A stretch of 60,929 nucleotides of DNA, taken from positions 1 through 60,929 of the forward strand of contig JACPTI010000031.1 of the NCBI GenBank assembly GCA_016192845.1, given 5' to 3'. The DNA is from Acidobacteriota bacterium. GTDB taxonomy: Bacteria > Acidobacteriota > Vicinamibacteria > Vicinamibacterales > UBA2999. The first letter of the stretch is position 1. Every line of letters starts with the position of its first letter. A program made the position numbers and the translations under genes. The notes below the pieces were generated by a model, which was not told the DNA's origin, ran no database searches, and saw only the letters and a program-made list of their open reading frames with translations. Of this stretch, positions 29,071-36,741 are shown one piece after another.

Positions 29071-30599
29071 TTGGTCGCCGGCTGGCCGACGATCTTCATG
29101 AACTCGTCGTGCGTCCCGACGCGGCCGTGGATCGGCACGTGCTGCGTCACGTCGAGCCGCAGCCGCTGGATGGTCTGCTGCAGCGCCCGCATGTTGGGGT
29201 TGGGCGTCGGAAGCGGAGCGCCCTGCGCCGGCGGCGAGTACAGGTCGGCGTTCACGACGATCCGCTCGCGCGGCAGGTACGCGATCAGCATCGTTCCGGC
29301 ATGGTTCAACCCCTGCACCGGATAGACATCCAGCGCCCGCGTCCCGTCGCTGATGACGTACTTCTGGTTGACCAGCTCGAACACCGGGTCCCGAACCTGG
29401 TCCGGGTTGACGAGGAACAACCGATCGGGCTGGAGCGTCCGCGGCGCCGGCGAGAAGTGCACCTTCTCGTAGAACTCGCGGTTCATCTGATGCGTGACGA
29501 TCGCCGCCCCTTCGGCCACGAACGGGCGCATGCCGCCCGAGTGGTCGAAATGATGGTGCGTGTTCACGAGATAGCGGATCGGCTTCTTCGGGGCGAGCCG
29601 GTACGTCTCCGCAATCACCGCGAGCCCGCGCTCCTCGTTGAGCGGCCCCTCAACGACGGCGACGAAGTCGCGGAACTCCACGGCCATGCTGTTGTGCGAG
29701 CCGCCGCCGATGTACCAGACGCCCTCGGCGAGCTTCTGCGACTCCACGCGCGACAGCGGCGGCGCCGGCGCTTTCACCGCGTCAGGCGCCGCCACCACCT
29801 GCACGGGCGCGTTCGCCTGGACCGCGCTCACCTGGATGTCCATCGTGTTGTGGCCCGGGTTCAGCCGATCGTCGCCCTGGTGGTGGTGGATGACGGAGGG
29901 GAACTTCACGGCGCCGAACTGTTTGTACGGGCCGTAGCGCGTTTCGTACAGCATGTCGCCGAAGACGGGGTTGGCGACGCGCGTCTGCACGAACTCAATC
30001 TCGTTGCGGTCGTTAATCGTCGCCGTGACGCGGTACTTGCCGAGCGCCGTGATGGAAACGTTCGTCACCTGCCGCCCGCGCGGCATCGACGTCACGGCCG
30101 TCGGGTTCGCGCCCTGCGCCAGCGCCGCTTTGACGAAGCCGTGCGGCGTCAGGATGATGTCGAGCTGCCGCAGCTCCGCCACCGGCACCCCGTCGAGATA
30201 GCCCCGCACGATCGGCTGGGAAGTGGTCCCCTGCATGTTCCAGGCAACGTTGCCGTTGACCAGAAAGTCGAGCCGCTGTTCGCCTTGAATCGGTGTGCCG
30301 CCGCCGCCGCGCGGCGCGTAGTTCCCCTGCCGGCGGGTGATCTGCTCGCGCGAGAAGCGCGCGTTGAAGTCGATCGCCTTCGTGTAGCTGGTGACCTCGA
30401 ACCGCGGCCAGTCGTCGGCCGGGCTGTAGCTCTGACCGGGAGCCGCGTTCCATCCGGTCCCCGAGATCTGAATCGTCGTGACGCTGTCGGCGCCGATGTT
30501 CTTCGCGACGGCCTGCAGGAGGGCCCGGCCGTCCTGCGCGCCTACGCCTCCGACCATCAGCGCCAGCAACGCCGATGCGGTGAATAGCCTGGTTGCCAC
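29067..30599 (-). CDS. Secreted MBL-fold metallo-hydrolase
   Basis: A 510-aa protein with a signal peptide (LFTASALLALMVGGVGAQ). The N-terminal 250 residues are a predicted beta-rich domain (YSPADDWPRFEVTSYTKAID, LDFLVNGNVAWNMQG) of a kind seen in acidobacterial MBL proteins. The C-terminal metallo-beta-lactamase fold has GGGSHNSMAVEFRDFVAVVE, the zinc motif NTHHHFDHSGGM (HxHxDH), AAIVTHQMNREFYE, YPVQGLNHAGTMLIAYLPRE and VNADLYSP. Ligands for two metals appear present. The substrate is unknown; related proteins include SoxH-like hydrolases and quinoprotein-associated enzymes. Its stop codon is inside heptamer array H1. It is separated by about 140 nt from a divergent decayed gene, so it has its own promoter. 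Confidence 0.88.
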   Translation of the reverse strand: MATRLFTASALLALMVGGVGAQDGRALLQAVAKNIGADSVTTIQISGTGWNAAPGQSYSPADDWPRFEVTSYTKAIDFNARFSREQITRRQGNYAPRGGGGTPIQGEQRLDFLVNGNVAWNMQGTTSQPIVRGYLDGVPVAELRQLDIILTPHGFVKAALAQGANPTAVTSMPRGRQVTNVSITALGKYRVTATINDRNEIEFVQTRVANPVFGDMLYETRYGPYKQFGAVKFPSVIHHHQGDDRLNPGHNTMDIQVSAVQANAPVQVVAAPDAVKAPAPPLSRVESQKLAEGVWYIGGGSHNSMAVEFRDFVAVVEGPLNEERGLAVIAETYRLAPKKPIRYLVNTHHHFDHSGGMRPFVAEGAAIVTHQMNREFYEKVHFSPAPRTLQPDRLFLVNPDQVRDPVFELVNQKYVISDGTRALDVYPVQGLNHAGTMLIAYLPRERIVVNADLYSPPAQGAPLPTPNPNMRALQQTIQRLRLDVTQHVPIHGRVGTHDEFMKIVGQPATN

Positions 30600-30742
30600 G
30601 TCCGCCTCCTCTCTCTGAATCCGGTAGGTGCATAACTATGCCTGAACGCCTTCGCGGTGGAAAGGCCCGTGACGGCCTCGCCTGCGGCCCTTTGAACAGG
30701 GGCGACACGCCGGGTATACTCCGGGCCGGACGAGGGGTGTCG

Positions 30743-31146
30743 ATGACGAAGGGATACGGGCGCAATACGCTGCGCGCCGGCCAGGACGTCACCGCCGTGA
30801 TCTACCCGGGCGCGGACGGCACGCCGAAGGGGCTGTGCGCGAAGATCGTCTTTAGTCGGTGCCGCTCCGGCGGCGCAGCAGAAATTCGACCCGCGCGATC
30901 TCACCGGGATCTGGCTCCGCAGCGGCGGCGATCGGAGCCTCAGCCCCAAAGCGCCGGCGCTCACACCGGAAGGCGAGGCGCGGATCTCGAAGAACATCCC
31001 GGCCCGCGGCCGCCGACGCGAAGATCTTCAAGAAGCAGCCTCGCGAGAAGGCGACCTTCGGGGGGTGGTACGGGTTGTTCTCCGGCCTCGGGGAGCTGAT
31101 CTGCGCGCCGATGAACGCCAACCCTGTCAGCAAGCGGGGCGGTTGA
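30743..31146 (+). pseudogene. Decayed DUF6152 / secreted-protein gene pair (three-frame remnant)
   Basis: Three fragments in three different frames. 30743-30855: MTKGYGRNTLRAGQDVTAVI then PGADGTPKGLCAKIV, matching the C-terminal half of the intact DUF6152 protein (GYNRNTLRVGQEITAVVNPS). About 30879-31020: QKFDPRDLTGIWLRSGGDRS and APALTPEGEARISKNIPARG, matching the mature N-terminus of the 32610 protein (VDPRDLSGYWLRN...LTPAG). About 31035-31146: ATFGGWYGLFSGLGELICAP then MNANPVSKRGG with a stop, matching its C-terminus (FFGWRGLFSGVTEAICAPMN). The middle (about 150-200 residues) is missing and no single reading frame survives. It is a decayed copy of the intact genes at 31263 and 32610, without the amidohydrolase. 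Confidence 0.75.
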
Positions 31147-31150
31147 CGCC

Positions 31151-31241
31151 ATTTGTGATTCGCGATTGGTGATTTGTGATTGTCATTGATGATTGTGACG
31201 TGCGATGTAAAATCCGAAAATCGCAAATCACAAATCGCCAA
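31151..31241. repeat. Degenerate heptamer array (TTTGTGA/TTCGCGA type) folded as hairpin
   Basis: The left arm is a run of T-T-Y-G-Y-G-A-like heptamers (TTTGTGA TTCGCGA TTGGTGA TTTGTGA TTGTCAT TGATGAT). The right arm contains complementary AAATCGCAAATCACAAATCG near 31217-31236. It begins a few nt after the stop of the decayed gene (31144-31146) and precedes the ribosome-binding site of the DUF6152 gene. Sequence differs from the TAGYYGG arrays but architecture and 7-nt period are alike. Confidence 0.65.
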
Positions 31242-31262
31242 TGCCGAACGGAGGGCCTCGTC

Positions 31263-31661
31263 ATGAAGATCCCTGCGGGTCTCATCCTCGTCGTGCTCGT
31301 GTCGATGGGAGCGGGCACGCTCGCCGCGCATCACGGCCGCGGCGCCACCTACGACATGAAGAAACAGGTGACGCTCAAGGGCGTCGTGTCGGAGGTCGCC
31401 TGGCGCAACCCGCACGTCGTCATCTACATGGACGTGAAGGAACCCGACGGCTCGGTCGTCAACTGGGCGTTCGAGAACAGCGGCGTCGGCACGCTTGCCC
31501 GCCAGGGGTACAACCGCAACACGCTGCGCGTCGGGCAGGAGATCACCGCGGTCGTCAATCCGAGCGCGCAGGGCGCGCCCCGCGGGATCGTCGTGAAGGT
31601 CATGCTCGCCGACGGACGCGAGATCATGTCGCGGGAGACCGGCGCCAACCCGGTGGACTAG
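31263..31661 (+). CDS. DUF6152 family secreted protein
   Basis: A 132-aa protein from the ATG at 31263, with GGAGG about 9 nt upstream (the frame is open further upstream into the heptamer array). Signal peptide KIPAGLILVVLVSMGAGTLA, then the mature start AAHHGRGATYDMKKQVTLKG, VVSEVAWRNPHVVIYMDVKE, NWAFENSGVGTLARQGYNRN and TLRVGQEITAVVNPSAQGAP. It is clearly homologous to the DUF6152 gene at 15587-15961, with the same mature HH and NPH motifs. One nucleotide separates its stop from the start of the amidohydrolase gene, so they are in one operon with the secreted protein at 32610. No function known; probably periplasmic. Confidence 0.88.
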   Translation: MKIPAGLILVVLVSMGAGTLAAHHGRGATYDMKKQVTLKGVVSEVAWRNPHVVIYMDVKEPDGSVVNWAFENSGVGTLARQGYNRNTLRVGQEITAVVNPSAQGAPRGIVVKVMLADGREIMSRETGANPVD

Positions 31662-31662
31662 G

Positions 31663-32607
31663 ATGGCGCACGGGGCCGCGCGCGGCGGGCCGCGCCGTGT
31701 CGACTTCCATCACCACTTCGTGCCCCCGCGCCACCTCGAGGCGATCCTGGCGCAGCGGGAAAGCGGCCGGACGCCGCCGTGGTCGCCAGAGCTCTCGCTG
31801 GCGGAGATGGACAGAAACGGGATCGCCACCGCTATCTGCTCGCTCGTGCAGCCGGGCGTCTGGCTCGGTGGCGTGGACGCCTCGCGGACGCTCGCGCGCG
31901 AGTGCAACGAGTACGGCGCCCGGATGGTGGCGGATCACCCGGGGCGGTTCGGACTGTTTGCTGCGATCCCGCTCCCGGATCCGGAGGGAAGCCTTCGCGA
32001 GATCGAGTACGCGCTCGACACGCTGAAGGCGGACGGCATCGGGCTGATGACGAGCTTCGGGGAGAAATATCTGGGCGACGCCGCGTTTGTGCCGGTCTAC
32101 GAGGAGCTGAACCGGCGGCACGCGGTGGTCTACGTCCACCCCACGCAGCCGAAGTGCTGCATGGGGCTCGTGCCCGGCGTGACCGTGTCGACGATCGAGT
32201 ACGCGACCGATACGAGCCGCACGATCGCCAGCCTCGTCTACAGCGGCACGACGACGAAGTTTCCCGACATCCGGTTCATCTTCTCGCACGGCGGCGGCAC
32301 GATGCCGTTCCTGCTCGGCCGGTTCGAGCGCCTGGCGGCCGAGAAGAAGGACCCGTGGCTGAAGGACGGCGCGGCGCCGTTGCTGAGGAAGTTTCATTAC
32401 GAGATCGCCCAGGCGAACCATCCGGGTGCGCTCGACGCGCTGCTGCGGTTGGCACCGATCTCGAACGTGCTCTTCGGGACCGATTATCCGTTCCGGCCCG
32501 CGTCGGAAGCGGTCGACGGGCTGACGGCCTACTCGTTCACCGACGCCGAGCGGCGTGCGATCGACTGTGACAACGCCGAACACCTCGTGCCCAGACTGAA
32601 GGGGTAG
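31663..32607 (+). CDS. Amidohydrolase-2 family (ACMSD-like) metal-dependent hydrolase/decarboxylase
   Basis: A 314-aa cytosolic protein (no signal peptide). RRVDFHHHFVPPRHLEAIL has the HxH metal motif, HAVVYVHPTQPKCCMG has the central His, RFIFSHGGGTMPFLLGRFER is a hallmark of the ACMSD/gamma-resorcylate decarboxylase group, and SNVLFGTDYPFRPASEAVDG supplies the metal Asp. Members catalyse non-oxidative decarboxylation of aromatic or muconate acids or hydrolyse lactones. Length and all ligands look normal. It sits inside an operon between DUF6152 and a secreted protein, 1 nt and 2 nt from them, so a link to aromatic compound catabolism is possible but not shown. Confidence 0.9.
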   Translation: MAHGAARGGPRRVDFHHHFVPPRHLEAILAQRESGRTPPWSPELSLAEMDRNGIATAICSLVQPGVWLGGVDASRTLARECNEYGARMVADHPGRFGLFAAIPLPDPEGSLREIEYALDTLKADGIGLMTSFGEKYLGDAAFVPVYEELNRRHAVVYVHPTQPKCCMGLVPGVTVSTIEYATDTSRTIASLVYSGTTTKFPDIRFIFSHGGGTMPFLLGRFERLAAEKKDPWLKDGAAPLLRKFHYEIAQANHPGALDALLRLAPISNVLFGTDYPFRPASEAVDGLTAYSFTDAERRAIDCDNAEHLVPRLKG

Positions 32608-32609
32608 CC

Positions 32610-33437
32610 ATGAGACCACTGCTCACCGCGTGCGCCGTGCTCACGTCGCTCTGCCTGGCCTCGCTCGCCGCGTTCGCGCAGACGGGGCCCCCGCCGCGCG
32701 TTTCCCAGCGCGGTGAGGTGGAGGCGCGGTCGCAGGCCACCGTCGATCCGAGAGACCTCTCCGGCTACTGGCTGCGGAACACCGTGCGGCCGCGCAATCA
32801 CCCGCCGCTCACGCCGGCCGGCGTCGCGGCGATGAAGGGACGCATCCCCAACCCGAAGGTGCGCGTGCCGTCGGAGACGAACGATCCGATGTACGCCTGC
32901 AACCCGCAGGGCTTCCCCCGGCTCGTCTGGGAGGAGAACGAGCCGATCGAGTTCATCATGCTGCCGGATCGCGTGCTGCAGCTCTTCCAGTGGGAGCGCA
33001 CGCTGCGGGAGCTGTGGCTCGACGGCCGGGAGCTGCCAAGGGGCGAGCGGCTCGAGAACCTGGGCCCGGCGTGGTACGGCCACTCGGTCGCCCGCTGGGA
33101 GGGGAACACGCTGGTGGTGCTGACGACCGGCGTCGACGAGCGCGCGTGGCTCGACGACGACGGGAACCCGAAGAGCTTCGACGCCATCTACGAAGAGCGG
33201 TACACGCGCACGGGACCCGATACGATCGAGGGACAGCTCACCATCAACGACTCGAAGAACTTCACCGCGCCCTGGATCCACCCGAAGAGCACCTTCCGGC
33301 GCATGGCCGAGGACGACGTCAATTTTTTCGGGTGGAGGGGACTCTTCTCGGGCGTGACCGAAGCGATCTGCGCGCCGATGAACGAGGTGGACGACTTCAA
33401 CCGGCGCATGCGCGATCCGGCGGCGAGGGGGAAGTAG
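32610..33437 (+). CDS. Secreted protein of the DUF6152-associated family
   Basis: A 275-aa protein, signal peptide LLTACAVLTSLCLASLAAFA. Family signatures: VDPRDLSGYWLRNTVRPRNH, LTPAGVAAMKGRIPNPKVRV, NDPMYACNPQGFPRLVWEEN (the 'C.P.G.PR' motif), EFIMLPDRVLQLFQWERTLR, YGHSVARWEGNTLVVLTTGV (the 'G.SVG.WEGDTLVV.T.G' motif), and RTGPDTIEGQLTINDSKNFT. The C-terminus FFGWRGLFSGVTEAICAPMN is duplicated in the decayed copy at 31035-31146. It is related to the 14432-15559 protein. It is the last gene of the DUF6152/amidohydrolase operon, and its TAG stop is the first three bases of heptamer array H2. No known activity. Confidence 0.82.
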   Translation: MRPLLTACAVLTSLCLASLAAFAQTGPPPRVSQRGEVEARSQATVDPRDLSGYWLRNTVRPRNHPPLTPAGVAAMKGRIPNPKVRVPSETNDPMYACNPQGFPRLVWEENEPIEFIMLPDRVLQLFQWERTLRELWLDGRELPRGERLENLGPAWYGHSVARWEGNTLVVLTTGVDERAWLDDDGNPKSFDAIYEERYTRTGPDTIEGQLTINDSKNFTAPWIHPKSTFRRMAEDDVNFFGWRGLFSGVTEAICAPMNEVDDFNRRMRDPAARGK

Positions 33438-33514
33438 CTGGTAGCTGGTAGCTGGTAGCTGGTAGCCGGTAGCCGGTACGTGCTACCAGCTACCGCCTAC
33501 CGGCTACCAGCTAG
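33435..33514. repeat. Degenerate heptamer array H2 (TAGCTGG), hairpin between convergent stops
   Basis: Left arm: four TAGCTGG followed by two TAGCCGG heptamers, the first TAG being the stop codon of the secreted-protein gene. Right arm: CTACCAGCTACCGCCTACCG and onward to CTAG at 33511-33514, 3 nt before the TGA complement of the opposite-strand TonB receptor pseudogene. Arms can pair into a long near-perfect hairpin, so it could act as a bidirectional terminator, although there is no U-tract. Confidence 0.85.
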
Positions 33515-33517
33515 CCT

Positions 33518-36465
33518 TCAGAACGTCGCGCGCACGCCGAACTGCAGCATCCGCGGAAAGTACTGAACGAACGGGCTGAACGCCGGCTGTCCGAAGTTCG
33601 TGTTGCTGGCGTTCGTGACGTAGGCGCCGTAGTGCTCGTGATTGAACAGGTTGAACACCTCGACGATCCCGTCGACGGCCACGCGGCCGGCGAGCGGCAG
33701 CCGCTGCTGGAGCCGCAGGTCGACCTTGTGAATCGGTTCGCCGACCAGGCTGTTGCGGGGCAGGATCGACCCGTCGGCGAGCAGACGCAGCTCGCCGGTG
33801 TTCGCACCCGTCCCCCCTTCATCGCGCCGGTCGACTCCCGTATCGACCCAGAACCGCTCGCCTGAGCCGAAGAAGTAGATCCCGCTCATCTGGAAGCCGG
33901 CGCCGACGTCCCAGATGCCGTTGACGACGGCCCGGTGGCGCTGGTCGCCCGCCTGGCCGAACCCCGGTGTGACCAGCCTGCCGGCGAAGCTATAGTCCCC
34001 GCCCAGATCGGGCGCCAGCGGGAAGCCGATCGGCCGCCGCGCCACCACGCCGTTCTCGCCCAGGTACCACTCAGGCCGGAGCGGCTTCGCGTCCCGGAAG
34101 TACGCCAGCGTATAGCTCCCGGTGGCCTGCCAGCGGCGGCTGAACCGCTTGGTCAGCGTGAGGTCCACGCCGTGATAGTTCGACCAGCCTTCCAGGAACT
34201 CGAGGTACACCTGCCCCCACTGCGGGAAGGGGCGGCGGCTGACGTCGCTGAACGGGTAGTTGGCTCCGGTGGCCGGGTTGTAGCTCAAGTTCGCATTGAC
34301 CGCCTGCTCCTCGCCTCGCCCACCGGTGTAGACGTAGTTCGCTTCAAACGAGACATCGGCAGCGATCTGCCGCTGAACGCCCACCGAGGCCTGATGGCTG
34401 TAAGAGGTCTGGCGCCCGGGATAGGCGATCTCACTGGTCACGGAACGAAGGACGCAGGGGGGGTTCCCGCGGAATCCCCGCGCACGCCACGACTCGAACA
34501 GCGCCGTGTTGATGTCGCAGGCCTGCTGCAGCGCCTGGGCCTCCGTCGGTTTGGGGCCGCCCCACTCGCCCTCGCCGCCCGGCCAGGGGCCGAACCAGTT
34601 CGGGACAAAATCGGAGCGGCCGTCGTTGAAGATCGTGTATTCAAAGCTGCTTGTGGACTCGTACGTCTGCTGCACGCCGTCGTTCGGGGCAAAGGCGAAA
34701 AAGAGCCCGTATCCGCCGCGCAGCACCGTGCGATCGTCGAGGCGGAGGTTCATCCCGAGCCGCGGCGCGACGTTGTTGGTGTCGTGGGGCAGGTTGCCGG
34801 GGAGCCACGGGAGGAAGCGCACTTTCTCCGCGTGCGCGTTGGTATCCACGTCGTAGCGCACGCCGAGGTTCAGCGTCAGGTTGTTGCCGACCCTCCAGTC
34901 ATCCTGCGCCCAGCCCGCAAAGACGTGACGGAACACGTCGAAGCGGTAATTGCTGTCCGACACGGCATGGGTGACCGAGCGCGTGATCGGGGCGAGCGGC
35001 GCCAGGTTCCAGGTCGAGGCGTCGTTCCACACCGGGAAAAGCTCCTCGATGTTGGCCGGCACCGGGCCCCCGCGGGCGTCGAGCTGGCCCATGCACCGGC
35101 GGCAGGAACGGAAGTCGTTATAGAACCGAAGATACTCACCGCCCAGTTTCAAGTCGTGACGTCCTCCCCAGTCATAGGACGTGGTGAAGTCGTCGCGAAA
35201 CGACTGCGTCTGCTGCGTGACGTCGTTCACGAGGAGGAACCCAATGGTGTAACCGCGCAGGACCACGCTCACCGAATTCCCGAGCCCGACGGGGCTAAAC
35301 GGAAAGGCCCCGCCCTTCCACCGCGCGGCAGGCTGGATCTTCTGGCGAAAGCTGGTGGCGCCCGCCCTGATCTCGTTCACGGCCCTATTGCTCAACACCT
35401 GCGTGAACGCGCCAAAGTACTGCGGGGCCAGTTGCTGGCGCGGGCCGCCGTTGGCGGGATGAACGACGGCGCTCCCCCCGCCTATTTCGTAGTACACGTT
35501 CTTGTACACCGATCCGCGCACCGAGAGCCGCGTCTGGGGCGTGAATTGATAGTCCAGCCGTCCCAGCATCTGGTGCGTCCGGAGCGTGAACTCCTGGGCG
35601 ACGTTGAAGCTCGGGTACGGACTGGTGTAGGTGAAGGTTTGCGGCTGCCGCTCGTAGCCGTAACTGCCGAAGAAGTGGATCTTGTCTCGCACGATCGGGC
35701 CGCCGTACGTCGCGCTCATCTGCTGGTCCGAATACGGGAGAACGCGCTTCTGGAGGAAGTCTCTGGCGTTGAACCTGTCGTCCCGGAAGTAGCCGGCCAG
35801 CGTGCCCGCGAAGGTGTTCGTCCCCGACCTGGTGATCGCGTTCACCACCATGCCCTGCGAGCGCCCCTGCGTGGCGTCGAAGCGGTTGGCGATCACCTCA
35901 AACTCCGCGATCGCATCCCGGTTGAAGCTCGGCTGCTGCGCGTCGGTATTCGAGTGCCAGGTGCTCGTCACGTCCTGGCCGTCGAGGGTGGTCTGGGCGT
36001 AGCCCTGGCGCAGCTGCACCAGCCCGCCCGACTCGTTCCGGCGCGCCCCCGGCGCCAGCAGCGTCAGGTCCATCCAGTTGCGCCCGTTGAGCGGCAGCTC
36101 CTGCATCTGCCGCGGGTCGATGTTCGCGCCCACGGTGGACGTCGTCGTATCGAGACCGTCTGGCCCAAGAGGATCTCGAGGCTCCGGTTCACGGTGGTGA
36201 AGCCGGGCAGCTCCACCGCGATCCGGAAGTTCCCGACGCGCACGGGCAGGCGGAACTCGCCTCGGCCGTCGGTCACGGCTGTGAACGTGTTCCCGCTGGC
36301 GTCATGGATGGCCGTGATGGTGGCGCCCGGCAGGACCGCGCCAATCGAGTCGGTGACCGTGCCGGTGAAGGTCGCTTCCTGTGCGTAGCCGCCCGCAGGC
36401 AGCAGGAGAACCAGAGAGAGGAAAAGCACCCACTTGCACCCCGCCTTCAGGACATCGGCTGTCAT
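33518..36465 (-). pseudogene. TonB-dependent receptor, copy 1, broken by an internal ~70-bp deletion
   Basis: The start (ATG at 36465, MTADVLKAGCKWVLFLSLVL) encodes a signal peptide and a CarboxypepD_reg domain (EATFTGTVTDSIGAVLPGAT ... GEFRLPVRVG). At LEILLGQTV the frame jumps. Compared with the intact copy at 36742-39774 the coding for VVNAQLAPSVVQETVTVTGA and PPLV is missing. About 70 bp is deleted near 36152, and the downstream frame resumes at TTTSTVGANIDPRQMQ. From there an uninterrupted 871-residue frame encodes plug (ELPLNGRNWMDLTLLAPGAR), barrel and the terminal MLQFGVRATF. The rest is well preserved, so the lesion is recent or an assembly or phase-variation event. It heads a tandem pair with copy 2, which is highly similar including the upstream leader. 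Confidence 0.85.
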
Positions 36466-36622
36466 ACACCCTCCTCAGGCTGCGAGTACGGCCGAGAGAA
36501 CGAGGGCTGTAGAAACGCCGACGAAAAAAGCGGACCTCAGGGGCGCCAGGAGGATTCGGGGGGCGCGACGAGAAAATTGGGGGGGACTCTAGCCTTTCTC
36601 CCCGGCGCCGTCAATACCGGCT

Positions 36623-36738
36623 GGTTAGTAGTCGGTAGGCGGTAGCTGGTAGCCAGCCGGTAGCTGGTAGGCGGTAGCCGGTAGCAGGCGTCGGTGGCGA
36701 CACTAGCTACCGGCTACCAGCTACCGGCTACAAGCTAG
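36623..36738. repeat. Degenerate heptamer array H3 between TonB receptor copies 1 and 2
   Basis: TAGTCGG/TAGCTGG/TAGCCGG heptamers in the left arm, CTAGCTACCGGCTACCAGCT in the right arm ending CTAG at 36735-36738, exactly 3 nt before the TGA complement of copy 2 (36742). The same 3-nt spacing occurs at copies 1 and the remnant, so array and gene end were duplicated together. Confidence 0.8.
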
Positions 36739-36741
36739 TGA

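Noticed and set aside
36140..36170. Programmed frameshift in TonB receptor copy 1
   Set aside because: Copy 2 contains about 70 bp more coding DNA here, so the cause is a deletion; no slippery heptamer.
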